Assembly (NCBI GenBank): GCA_036346255.1
Contig: CM070625.1
Span: 15,027,488-15,091,487, forward strand
Source of the DNA: Ampelocalamus luodianensis
Lineage: Eukaryota > Streptophyta > Magnoliopsida > Poales > Poaceae
Reading direction: 5' to 3'
Length of the DNA: 64,000 nt
The notes beneath the pieces are model-generated. The model made no database searches and was not told where the DNA came from. It saw only the letters and a program-made list of their open reading frames with translations. A program made the position numbers and the translations under genes. This document shows, piece by piece, positions 10,401 through 21,631 of the stretch (its first letter is position 1; each line of letters opens with the position of its first letter).

Positions 10401-11674
10401 ATCTTCAGGAATTCATGACAAGCAAATTTTTGTTCTACCAGAAGCTCCCATGTAAGATAAGCATCTAATCATATTTTCCAAAGAAAAGATGGCATAGTGA
10501 ATTTAATTTTACCAATCGCATCATTATGGTCACGCACTCACGCTGATGTCTTCCCATACCTTGACGATTGTGATGAAGCCGACGATTGTTGCGATCATTG
10601 TGAACATTGATTCCATCTGCTTCGTGACGCGGCAGTAGTTGTTCATTTCTTCTTCTTCCACTTCATCGCCCAAGAGCGAGAGCGAGCAACTGATGGATTA
10701 CGACGTGGTTGTGCAACACCAACAAGAATGGGCCACCACATGAGGTGGAGCTCTTCAGTCTGTTCCACACGTGTAGCAAGCGCAGAAGTTCGATATTGGT
10801 GCGATCTAGAACTCGCCAATACGCCCGAATCCGACTCAACAAGCGTGAAAAGTGCTGCATTATATCTTTCGTGCGAGGCGTGAGAGGTGCATCATCCTCA
10901 ACATTGGGCCCGCTATTCTCCCTTGTGACCCCGAACTCGCCATCGTTAGTAGAAAACAAAGAATATATCACGATGTATTTGTCCCTATGAAATACTAGGT
11001 TCGAGTTTCACAAGTCACTCACACTCAAGCTTATACCCGCCTACAAATTCTTACCAATGCAAAGAAAGAAGTGGTACAACCGGTGGTCGGTTCGTGATAC
11101 TCTCACTTGTGATCGATCAACGATTGCAGGAACGCACCGCTTCGAGTAAGTAGGAAGTGGAGCTCTAAGGCTAGTATTTAGCAAAGGAATAGCAATTATT
11201 CAATTCAGATGCAAAGTTGAAAAGCGCTCAAAGTACTAGTCACAAGTGTCGGTCCTAGTCTAAACCAAGTCTAGCTAGAGCAACTCACAAGAACGATCGT
11301 ATGACACAATGGAGGACTAGCACAAGAATTATCAACGCAAGCGAGCAAGGGATGAACTATGCCAACTCAACAGAGAAAAAAATATATATTAAGAAAATAA
11401 AGGCAACTCAATATTTTTTTCTTCTTCTTCTTCGCTTTCTTTTTTTTCTCTCTCTTTCTTTTTTTCTACCTCGTAAGCTACTAGGGGCTGAAATTGCTTT
11501 TTTTTTTCGCTACAAGAATCAAAATTGATTTTTAACAGAGCAATCGGCTATTCTTTTCCTTTTTTTGCTCTCTTTCTTTCTTTTTTTTTTTCGCTACCCT
11601 TTTTTTTATACCTCACGTAACAACTTGTACCGAAGCGCCCAAAGAAACCCACAATAGGCTTCTCCACTAAGAGC

Positions 11675-12330
11675 ACGGCGCTTGGCTCTGCGTCGGCGAC
11701 GCAGACGGCGGCGCGCGGCGGCGGCGCGCCGACCTAAGGCGGTGATGGTGCCGGTGGATGGCGCGGCGCCGCAGATCGGATCCGGCGGTGGCGGCAGCCG
11801 CTCAAGGCGGCTCGCGATCGCGCGCGAGGCGGTGGTAAGCTTCGCAGCGGCGAACCGAGCGGAATGAGGCGGCGCGCCGGCAAAGACGGGAGGCGCTGAG
11901 TGGACCGGTGCAGCAGCGGCGAGCGAGGAGCTGCGGCGGCGCGGCCGGCGGCGCGCCAGGCGCGCGCGCCGCTTAGCGCAAGAAGGCGCGGCGAGGCGGC
12001 TCGCCGAGTGGCGATGGCGGCGATTTCAAGGTGGCGGCGGCGGCCGCCGGCGCGGCGCGCTTCCCAAGCGGCGCGCCAAGGCGGCGACCCGATGGAGTTG
12101 ACGGTGGCTCGGCGTAGCTCGCCCGCGGCCTAGCGGCTTTGAGGGAGTGGTTTTGAGGCGCGCGGCCGGCGGCAAGACGGCGGCGGCGACACGCGCGCTC
12201 CTTCGACGACGACGGCAGCCCGTGTGGCGAGCAACCAGATCCGGCGAGAGCGGCGTCGCCGTAGCCCGTCGCGGCAGCGGCCGAGGCGCCGCCGCCGGCG
12301 TGGCGGCGCTCGTTTTTTTTGTGTGTTTGC
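11675..12330. other. GC-rich island in the leader of the gag-protease element
   Basis: About 650 bp of very GC-rich sequence sits between the primer-binding site and gag. It contains four copies of GCGGCGCGCC (near 11721, 11869, 11949 and 12069) and many CGG/GCG triplets. ORFs are open on both strands but are Arg/Ala/Pro-rich and look like composition effects. The flanking element DNA is AT-rich, with a pyrimidine-rich T tract at 11400-11610. It could be a captured host 5' leader or first exon; I did not recognise it. Confidence 0.6.
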
Positions 12331-12900
12331 CGATGAACTCAATTGGATTTGCCGCTATGCTTTGCTGTGCTGTGGATGAAATGTGGATGAAACGACGATG
12401 AAACAGAGGACAATCAACCACCAGCAGCTTGTTCGGTGAAATCTTTGACTGATTCTGATGCGATGCGTGTGCGTGAACCCCTTGGGACGAGCGACTGCGT
12501 GAAGGAGACGGCCGAACCGATCTGATAGAGATTTTTTTTTGTGTGTGTTGCCCTCGGTTTTGCCTCGCGATGAGACGTTCAAGAACCGAATACTGGCTCG
12601 ATCAAAACGCAGCGCACGACTCAAGAGGATGGCGATGACAGGAAACGCCGCTGGGAGACACGCGACCAATCTGCTATTTTTTTGTATGAAGAACAGACTA
12701 GACAGCGACAAGAAACCCTAAAACTAGACAAATCTAGATAGGAAATCAGCACAATGACTCGACAATGCAACCACAATTCAACAACGCAAACTAAAAAAAC
12801 AAATTGCAAAGGCACAAATTGGCTTGGACGAAGAACTAACCCCCTTTTTTTTTGGTTATTTGGACTGTAGGGAAAAAAAATTTCTCACCGATGAACTGTA

Positions 12901-12912
12901 GCTCTGATACCA
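12901..12912 (-). other. Primer-binding site (tRNA-iMet)
   Basis: TGGTATCAGAGC on the minus strand, two bases from the 5' LTR end at 12915, is the standard plant LTR-retrotransposon primer-binding site. It fixes the orientation of the element. Confidence 0.9.
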
Positions 12913-12914
12913 CC

Positions 12915-13838
12915 TGATGAACCCGATGGTTCGATTTGTTGGCCTGATCTTTCGATGAGAACGATAGGTTCGGTAGGCGTCGCTCAACTCTCACGATCCT
13001 GGCTACGAACACGCAAGGCTCGAAACCACGCAATCGCCGAATCGCTCGACAGTCGTTATCAACCGTGCACGAATACCCGCTGACTGACCACGAAGGTCGA
13101 TTCTGCATACACCAAGAAGCACGCAAGAACAAGATTAAGCAACTGAAATTGCAAATAGGAATTAAAGTATTGAATTGAGTTGGGATTCTGAATAAGGATC
13201 TTAATTGGGTGGTCTAGCCGACACACGCAAAGATTCAAGTTGCAACGAAGGCAAACTAAACATAAACAAAATCCAAGAAAACTAGAGGTGCGGTCTCCTT
13301 AAATAGGGAACAAGGAGCCACAAAACTAAAGGAACTAGCGGGCGGGACTAATATTCGCGGGTTACTGTTCACGTGAACAGTAACACGCCCCGTGGGCGCC
13401 GCGATGGGCCAAGTTCAAGATGATTACAAGGCCCGATTGGCCCAAACAAGTGATATATCGTCTTCTTTTGATGATTGCGATCAGTCCAGAAGGAATCTGA
13501 AGATGAGACCGATCCGTTGGAAAGAGGATGAAATAAGCTTTCAATCAAGTACTCGTGGACCTCCAACGGACTCTGTATGTGAAAGTTATGCCCATTTGAA
13601 ATTGATGTCACAGTCAGTGATTCGAATCGATCCGACCAAAACGTATCCAGTTTGGCACATGCAGTAGCACCATGGCTTGTAGACATAATACCATGGCATG
13701 TAGACGTAGCTCGATCCAATTGGATAATATGGTCTTGCATCAGCCGAAAGTCCTATTGGCGAAGATGTTGTTGAAGTAGAGGATGCAGTGCAGCAGGTTG
13801 AAGCGGTGGTTGCATCCTTAAGTTTGATGTCCTCATCA
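12915..13838 (-). repeat. 5' LTR of the gag-protease element
   Basis: This is the partner of the LTR at 7939-8879, 924 bp long, with the same TGATGA/TCATCA ends and the palindrome at 13361-13384. The right neighbour is the target duplication GGTTA (13839-13843). Confidence 0.9.
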
Positions 13839-16116
13839 GGTTATATGTGCATGTTTCTTCCCTGCACCATGTTAGTGACCCCGTGACTGATTTCAATGGC
13901 ATTGTAATGAACAACGAGCTCGAGGAGGAGGTGTTCCGAGATGGAAGAACCGGCGACCTTGAGTCCGACGAAGGTTGGAGCTCGGCCGAAAATGAAGCTC
14001 CCGCTCCGCTTTTCTCCTCTAAGGAAGGCCGAGATCTTTGCAGTGTAATGGGTGAGGTCCCGTCGGTTCACGCATTCGATGATGTCAAAATGGCTGATAA
14101 CGCGGTATGTGCAAATAGATTGAAGAGCAGGAATGGCATTGCGGACCCGAATAATGACCTAATACGCAAGAACATGTTGTTTCCAAGTATAGAGGATTTG
14201 AAGGTTTGGCTTCAAGAATACTCAGTGCGGCACCATCGTCCGTTTGTAGTGCAACACTCTGATATGAACAAAAGGTATACCGTGTGGTGTGAACGGGAGT
14301 ACAGATGGAAGGTATAGGAGCGCAAAACTAGGGACAAGCAATGAAAAATAGTGAATGTGAAGTAGCCTCACTCTTATGGGGACTGCCCAAGTGTCCAGGA
14401 AGCACCTTCAGGCGATCACTAATTTCATTGCAAGGTGTATTACCAGGGTTGTGGCTGTTGATCTTGATGTGACTGTCGCCACCCTCATTGAGGTTATCTT
14501 TAGGTTCATTAAGTACCGTGTGAAGTACATGAAAGCATGGATGGCAAAGCAGAGAGCGATGCAGTTACTGTGGAGTGACTGGAAGGAGGCTTACAGGTTG
14601 CTTCCTCAAATCCTAACCGCTATACAGACAAAGAATCCGGGCATGGAGTTTTATCCTTGGCACGACAACCGAATGGAACCCGATGGAGGGGTTATGAAAC
14701 ATGTTCTCGGACGGGCGTACTGGTCCTTTGGGTAATGCAAAGAGGCCTTCAAGCATTGCATGCCTGTCTTGTCAGTTGACGTCACATTCCTAACCAGAAA
14801 GTACTATGATGCCTTGATGCTCGTGCGTGGGTATTGATGCAGAGGACCAGTTTATTCCATTACCATTTGCACTAACAGAGGGTGAGAACAATGCAAGCTG
14901 GAAATGGTTCATGGATATAGTTCGTCTATGACTCGTTAGGCCTAGACGGGTTGTGTGCATCGTCTTGGACAGGCACCGTGGCATTCTGAATGCCGTGAAG
15001 AGCAAGCTTGATGGACACCCGGATGTACTGCATAGGTGGTGCATGCGTCACTTAGCAGCAAATTTCTTTAAGCAATGCAGTAGGAAAGATCTCACATGAA
15101 AGTTCAAGCTGTTGTGCGGATGTTTGGAGAAAAAAGACTTCAAAGTGAAGTTGATGGAGCTGAGGGGATTGATCAATGAAAGAGGGAAGAAGTGGTTAGA
15201 CGAGATCTTGCAACATAAGACGTAGTGGGCACAGGTATATGACGAAGGTGGCTATAGGTATGGTATGATGACAACAAACATCTCAGAGGTATTCAACAAC
15301 GTTATTAAGGGCATATGTGCTATGCTAGTATCGACTGTCTTGGATTACTCATTTAGAAAGACAAACTCATACTTTGTGGATCGATGGACCCGTGCATGGG
15401 ATGCATACAATGCCGGCGAGCGTTGAGGTGTGGTCGCCGCCAAACACCTTGCTATGGCGGAGGAAGAGTCATGCAATCGGAGGCGAGGAATATGATCCGC
15501 TTTGCATATCTACACCGCTGTGGCACTGGGAACATCGATAGGCGGCGAGTGTTATGGTGTCCAAACCATAGAGTGAACCTAATCATGGAGAATGTACTTG
15601 CATGGTCCCGCTTACTACATGTCCCATGCTCTTACATCGTCACCGCTTGTCACGTGCGCGGCATAAGTCACCTGCCTAACACCTTCATCGCCGATGAATT
15701 CTCAAAGCTAGCCACGATTAGGACTTGGGAGAAGAGATTTGAGCCTTACCTTGATCCCTCACATTGGCCATCCTACGAGGGGCAGGAATACATTCTCGAC
15801 GTGGTCGGAGGAAGAGAAAAATACTTTGTAATGATATGGACCGCTCGCAGTAGGCTGGTAAGGACATGTATAGCCTTAGAGACTTCGACGCCGTCACCAT
15901 AACCAACAGGTGCTCCGAGTGTCACCAGCATAGACACACTAGGGCAAAGCATGTTAATGCGATTCCCGATCGCAGAGGGTAAGGTGGCGCTGCTCAAGTG
16001 TCTCGCCACCTTGAGGTAACTGCCATTTTCATTGCAGAAAAGTATTAATGTTTCTTTATTACTACAATTAGTTGCATTTTCTCCAATGTTTTGTAGTTCC
16101 TTGTGAGGGCGTGACA
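13839..16116 (+). pseudogene. MULE (MuDR-type) transposase, main part, broken
   Basis: This continues the transposase begun at 7628. An acidic N-terminal stretch (to about 14150) is followed by the DNA-binding region MLFPSIEDLKVWLQEYSVRH and NKRYTVWCEREY (14173-14300), then LLWSDWKEAYRLLPQILTAI (14560-14625). The MULE catalytic domain follows: SVDVTFLTRKYYDALMLV (first Asp, about 14776), FALTEGENNASWKWF, then LDRHRGILNAVKSK (second Asp, about 14968) and HRWCMRHLAANFFKQ. A SWIM-type zinc finger region with LLHVPCSYIVTAC comes at 15615-15650, where the usual final CxH reads C-S-Y. Several stops and frameshifts are present. From 14978 on, the sequence is repeated at 20481. Confidence 0.8.
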
Positions 16117-19100
16117 ATCGCCGTAACCCGGATTAATACCCTGCATCCTCTCGTGCCTTTACGAACTAGTCCCATGATCGTAGCTAGTTCACACAAGAAC
16201 AAATATGGTAACAAAATCATATCACGATTTTATTAATAAACAACAGAGTTGATTACAAAGGAGGCTTACAGCCCACAACAAAATAAACACAATGAAGACG
16301 AAGATGTAGTAGGGTCCAGCTTAATCCGCCACGTGCAATCGATCGGGAAGCGACCTAGTCGCGAGGTCCACATCAAGCAGACAAAGTTCTTCTCCTCTAA
16401 ATGTTTGTTTGCATAAAGCAAGTATGAGCACAACTTCCGTGCTCGCAAGTTACACCCACAAGTAATGAATGACATGCATAAATGGATGTAACAATAGAAA
16501 GGCTTATTGGTTTATTTGCATAAAGCAAAGATTTCTTTTAAATACCGTACTAAGTTTCAAAGCGCTTATTTTAACTAAAATTTATAAAATTCTCAATTTT
16601 ATAGTCGATAACATTCACACATGAACGGTGAAGGATACCCTCCTATCACATGGCTTTCGCCAATTCCCATCCGATAAACCGCTTTTGAAGAAATTTATTT
16701 TCAAACAAAATCAGAGTCTAACTTTGAGTAGTTCTGCTAGCATGTCCGTAACCGTGGACACGGCTATTCGAATAGTTTTACACTCTTGCAGAGCTTGTAC
16801 AACTTTACCCACAAGAGATAATAAACTTTTAATGTCCGCCTAACACACTTCCGAAGGTGTGCGACTAAGTGATTATCACGAGGCCTTTACAATGTTCTGT
16901 CTTAATGTATTTATGCTCGCTAAGGTTTCGCTACCATTGGGCTGACCATCCTCCGTAAGCCCTCTTGCGCTGGATGGGTCTCATCGTCGACCAACACCCA
17001 TACCAACAACATAGCACAAATGACACTAAGACATCACAAATTATTTAGCCAAGTCCCGCCCACACAGGACATGTGGTGGTACGGTAAGGCATACCATCAT
17101 GCGCTCGAAGACCGGTCCTTAACTAACTTGGGCGACTTCCATACAAACCCCTGGGCATTAACCCTAACCAGATTAAGCCCGTCCATAAACCTGCACCCAC
17201 CAATCATCCATTTCGCCCAAGTCCAAACCCGTTTTTATTTTATTTTCCAAGTCATTTGTAAAACTCCCATGACACACCAATGCCAAGGGTATAATTTAAA
17301 CAATAATTGATTGTTGGCTGAAATTCCCCAAATCAGACAAGTTTGGTCTATAAGCATGGCTAAGCAATACGTTTAAATGATCCTAGTTCATACTATCGTA
17401 TCAACCGAGTTTTATCTAGGTGTCAATGTGTTTGATTCAATATCAACGTTGGTCATACAAAGGATTTAGGTATAGCTATGAATTGAAAATGTGAATTTAT
17501 ATTATCAATATAAATAAGCATGCAGAATAATTTAAAAACAGAATATAAATAATTTAAAATAATGGGATCAATATGATCAAGGGTATAACTTGCCTTGCTT
17601 GATTACTCGTTGTTCTTAAACGGCCGAAATCCGGCCGTCCAAGTCGTCGAAATCTATACGTGAAAACGAGCTAAATTCAAATAACACTCAAATAAAATCC
17701 AAGATAAATACTGGGAGGAAGGTATCGACTTTATATGAATTTAGGAAGTTGAATCGACGGAATCGGAGTTCGTATGAAGGAGAACGAACACCCTAAGGTT
17801 GATTATCACAAGAAAAGATGAAATTCGAATTTTAATTTAAGGAATTATTTTTCCAAGGAAATCCCTTTATTGTGTTAGCATGATGTCTCGGTGGGAAAAT
17901 GAATTTTTGATCAAATTTATTTTGTAAAGAAAAATGGTTGAGTCAATGACATGTGGGCCCGGTCCATGAAAATGGGGTTTGGTCCACGGTGGACCGCCCA
18001 AGGAATAGTACCACCACGCAAACAAGACACATAGGTCGCCACGCGGGTCAAATGCGAGGTGGCGTGACATGACAGCATACGAATTATTGCGAAATTCAAA
18101 ATTTTGTTTAAATAGAAAGGTAGATAATATTGAAAGGAACATGTAGGTAAAAGGGTTCGAGTAATTACCCAACAGATGAAGAGATCTGCTCGACGAAGTT
18201 CTCATCTGACTTAGGGAAGAAGATGTGGCGGTGATGAACAATTAAGTAAATCAAAATTCCACTTGAATAGAAATGTGGCGAATCTCAATAGGAACTCACC
18301 AATCAAATTTGGTGCACAACGAGCAACGAATGAGGAGATCGGGCTCACGAGTTGTCGCGGAGTTGGAGAAGAAGACCGCTTGCATTTTTGTGGCCACGTG
18401 AACCAACATGATAATCAAAATTCGGCTTGAATAGAAATGTAGAGAATCTCTAGAGGAACTCACCAGAAATTTGGCGAACAACGAGCTACTGATGAGGAGA
18501 TCGGCTCACGGAGTTGTCGCGAGTTGGAGAAGAAGGGCTAGCAGAGGGTCTCCGGAGGATTTTGGCAAATCGAGCGAGAGGATGCGGGAATGGGTGGAGA
18601 AGTTACGGCTCAATTTATAGGGCAAAGAGTAACGGCTTGGCTGAAATTGCTCACGGAGTTATGGCTAAATTACGCCTTCACTGGAGTTATCAGAGCAGAT
18701 GAATATTCCAAGGAATATCCAAGGAATATTCCTTTAAAAATTCTGGAAGACACCAATTAATTCCGAAAAATAGCAAATTAATTCGAAAAATCCGAAATAA
18801 ATTACAGATATTAAATACAACATTCTGAATTCAAATAAAATATTATTATTATTATTAATAATTTTATTATTACATAGTAATTATTTTTATATTGCTAAAA
18901 AATTGTTTTTAAACTTGAAAATAGTAGTATAGGTCTAAAAATTCAATGAATTTTCAGAGTAGTTAAATAGGGTATTTTGAGCTTAAATAAAATATTTTCA
19001 TCACAAATTTGGTTTTTATTTGCGGACAAAGAATTCATTTTAATTGCTAGATATTAGAAAAATCAAAAGGGACTTTTAGAATATAGCAAATAAAATCCAA

Positions 19101-19438
19101 AAATTCTAGAAAAATTCACAGAAATTGCTAGAGTTATTTTGGACTTAAATAAAATAGTTCCAACTTATAATTGGTAATAGCTTTTGCAAATAAATTATTT
19201 TGGCTTTAAAATATTTAGGAAAAAGCTTTTAAAATTACGTAAAATTCTATAAATTAATTAGGATTTTATTTTTCGAACAACTCAACTGAAACTTCAAGAA
19301 CTTCAAATAAATTTTGAATTTTGACTTTGAAAACTTCGAAATTCAAATAAAGCAATCAAACTCGCCAATTCTCGAAAAACCAAGAAAATAATAATTTTAT
19401 TTATTTTTATTTTGGTAACAACACTTTGAATGTTACGA
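16117..19438. repeat. Solo LTR inside the MULE, unit 1 copy
   Basis: This is the counterpart of the better-preserved copy at 21632-24992. The left end is garbled here (ATCGCCGTAACCC in place of CTGTCAGAACCC). The right end is followed by GACAC (19439-19443). The interior carries no coding sequence; it becomes very AT-rich from 18700 to 19430, including an ATT microsatellite at 18841. Confidence 0.7.
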
Positions 19439-19796
19439 GACACCTACCACGCTAGCTCTCCACGACACATGATGTGCCTAGGAGGGTCATGTGGCGGTGT
19501 TGGGCTACACCAAACCGGTTGTGTGATGAGACGGCTTGGCCACACCACTGTGGTGGCGTGACCAAAGAGATCATAATTGAAAATAAAGTTAGCGAGGGGT
19601 TAATTTTAAAATATTAATAAAAATGATTAAATAATAATAATAAATCGTTTAGCTCTCGCCTGCGTGTATATATGTCGTTTCTTTATGGATATGTCCTTTT
19701 GTGAGTATTTATGTGATTTCTTATGAACTTTGACTATTCATCATTTATGTAATTAGAATTGAATGGCAACTTTCCTAAAATCACATCACTTATTTC

Positions 19797-20140
19797 AACA
19801 GTTGTACGTGACGTGAAAGCAATGGCGAAACACCGTCGGGCAAGTCGAGGTGGTCGCCGGTCTCTGGGCGACCGCCGCCGCCGCCGCCGCCCTAGCCAAG
19901 ACTGTCGCCATGGCGCCATCGCCATGAGCGCGCTACGCACAGTCAGTGGAAGCCGACAGCCTAAGCCAAATAGCTCAACTTCCCAAGCCAAATGCACAAC
20001 CCTAATTCCCCATTCCTCTTCCTCCCGAGTCTCATCGGCCGTCTCCACTCTCGGACTCTCCAATACCCAGCGAACCATCGAGGGCGGGTGCTACGGAGGA
20101 AGGCACCAAGGTGAGCCACTGAGCCTTGAGGCTTGAGCCA
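19797..20140 (+). pseudogene. GC-rich exon-like patch between MULE and hAT, unit 1 copy
   Basis: After an intron-like AT-rich stretch ending TTTCAACAG, a GC-rich patch starts. In the unit 2 copy (from 25362) it encodes MAETPSGQAEVAAPGLSGGP and stops at 25499, which would suit the last, Pro/Ala-rich exon of the MULE transposase. Here the same region is scrambled (CGCCGCCGCCGCC run). What follows to 20140 is Ser-rich and unrecognised. Confidence 0.35.
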
Positions 20141-20259
20141 TTGAAGTCTTGAATTTGAATCTCCTAGAGTAAAATTTTAGTAAATTTTGAATTCTTGTAG
20201 GAATTTTATAAGAAAATAAATCAATACAGACTTATTTTAGAACCACAACAGTAGATGAC

Positions 20260-20480
20260 AATTCTCAAGTGCAAGCGGTTGAAACATCTAATGCAATTGC
20301 CAACACCACCACAACCGCAAAGAGAGCTTGTGCTAGTGATGTGTTTAATACAAATGACATTGTTACTGATCTGGACCTACAGAAACAAATGGTTAGTTGC
20401 TTTCATCATTATAATGTAGAGATCTTTAATGAGGTGCTTGACAAAATTTTAGTTGAGATGCATAGTCGATTTAGTGAAAC
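20260..20480 (+). pseudogene. hAT transposase fragment cut at the duplication junction
   Basis: The frame from 20269 reads QAVETSNAIANTTTTAKRAC and further hAT residues up to RFSET, then switches at 20481 into MULE sequence. The fused ORF ends at 20514. The same hAT codons continue normally at 26054 in unit 2, so this copy was cut by the duplication. Confidence 0.75.
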
Positions 20481-21631
20481 GTGGCATTACGAATGCCGTG
20501 AAGAGCAAGCTTGATGGACACCCGGATGTACTGCATAGGTGGTGCATGCGTCACTTAGCAGCAAATTTCTTTAAGCAATGCAGTAGGAAAGATCTCACAT
20601 GAAAGTTCAAGCTGTTGTGCGGATGTTTGGAGAAAAAAGACTTCAAAGTGAAGTTGATGGAGCTGAGGGGATTGATCAATGAAAGAGGGAAGAAGTGGTT
20701 AGACGAGATCTTGCAACATAAGACGTAGTGGGCACAGGTATATGACGAAGGTGGCTATAGGTATGGTATGATGACAACAAACATCTCAGAGGTATTCAAC
20801 AACGTTATTAAGGGCATATGTGCTATGCTAGTATCGACTGTCTTGGATTACTCATTTAGAAAGACAAACTCATACTTTGTGGATCGATGGACCCGTGCAT
20901 GGGATGCATACAATGCCGGCGAGCGTTGAGGTGTGGCTGCTGCCAAACACCTTGCTATGGCGGAGGAAGAGTCATGCAATCAGGAGGCGGAGGAATATGA
21001 TCCGGCTTTGCATATCTACACCGTCAGGGCAGCTGGGGGAACATCGATAGGCGGCGAGTGTTATGGTGTCCGAAACCATAGAGTGAACCTAACTGCGGGA
21101 GAATGTACTTGCATGGTCCCGGCTTTACTACATGTCCCATGCTCTTACATCGTCACCGCTTGTCACGTGCGCGGCATAAGTCACCTGTCTAACACCTTCA
21201 TCGTCGATGAATTCTCAAAGCTAGCCACGATTAGGACTTGGGAGAAGAGATTTGAGCCTTACCTTGATCCCTCACATTGGCCATCCTACGAGGGGCAGGA
21301 ATACATTCTCGACGTGGTCGGAGGAAGAGAAAAATACTTTGTAATGATATGGACCGCTCGCAGTAGGCTGGTAAGGACATGTATAGCCTTAGAGACTTCG
21401 ACGCCGTCACCATAACCAACAGGTGCTCCGAGTGTCACCAGCATAGACACACTAGGGCAAAGCATGTTAATGCGGATTCCCAGTCGCGTAGGGTAAGGTG
21501 GCGCTGCTCAAGTGTCTCGCCACCTTGAGGTAACTGCCATTTTCATTGCAGAAAAGTATTAATGTTTCTTTATTACTACAATTAGTTGCATTTTCTCCAA
21601 TGTTTTGTAGTTCCTTGTGAGGGCGTGACAC
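20481..21631 (+). pseudogene. MULE transposase 3' half, second copy
   Basis: This copy begins within the catalytic domain just after the second Asp (GILNAVKSK equivalent) and runs to the zinc-finger region. The frame 20933-21415 encodes 160 residues including AEECNQEAEEYDPALHIYTV-like sequence, GECTCMVPALLHVPCSYIV and WEKRFEPYLDPSHWPSYEGQ. The SWIM signature reads CTC...HVPCSY, with Tyr in place of the usual His. Stops remain at the same places as unit 1 (for example after FFKQCSRKDLT and near the AGER segment), so those breaks predate the duplication. It has no start or N-terminal domain and cannot work. Confidence 0.75.

Larger units (their letters stand above)
7939..13838 (-). mobile_element. 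LTR retrotransposon (Ty3/gypsy-like) with gag and protease only
   Basis: The element is 5.9 kb and lies on the minus strand. Two LTRs (941 and 924 bp) with TGATGA...TCATCA ends are flanked by the 5-bp duplication GGTTA (7934-7938 and 13839-13843). The primer-binding site next to the 5' LTR reads TGGTATCAGAGC on the minus strand (12901-12912), complementary to initiator tRNA-Met. A purine tract, AAGAAAGGGAGGA, abuts the 3' LTR (8880-8892). Between them lie a GC-rich leader, gag with one zinc knuckle, and a protease-like region. No reverse transcriptase, RNase H or integrase sequence is found: only about 190 bp separate the protease from the 3' LTR. It must have depended on another element for copying. 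Confidence 0.9.
14978..20480. repeat. Tandem duplication, unit 1 (5,503 bp)
   Basis: The unit runs from inside the MULE transposase (GTGGCATT at 14978), across the MULE 3' half, a 3.3-kb solo LTR and a short GC-rich exon-like patch, into a hAT transposase fragment ending at GTGAAAC (20480). The next base begins the second copy. Alignment by eye shows the whole length is matched, with many small differences at CAG, CTG and CCG triplets. Confidence 0.9.

Noticed and set aside
11682..12421. Arg/Ala-rich ORFs on both strands in the retrotransposon leader
   Set aside because: They are explained by CGG/GCG composition; no family pattern is visible.
16620..17310. ORFs of 71-96 residues inside the solo LTR (and 22140-22826 in the second copy)
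   Set aside because: They are in LTR sequence, differ between the two copies by frame changes, and have no domain.
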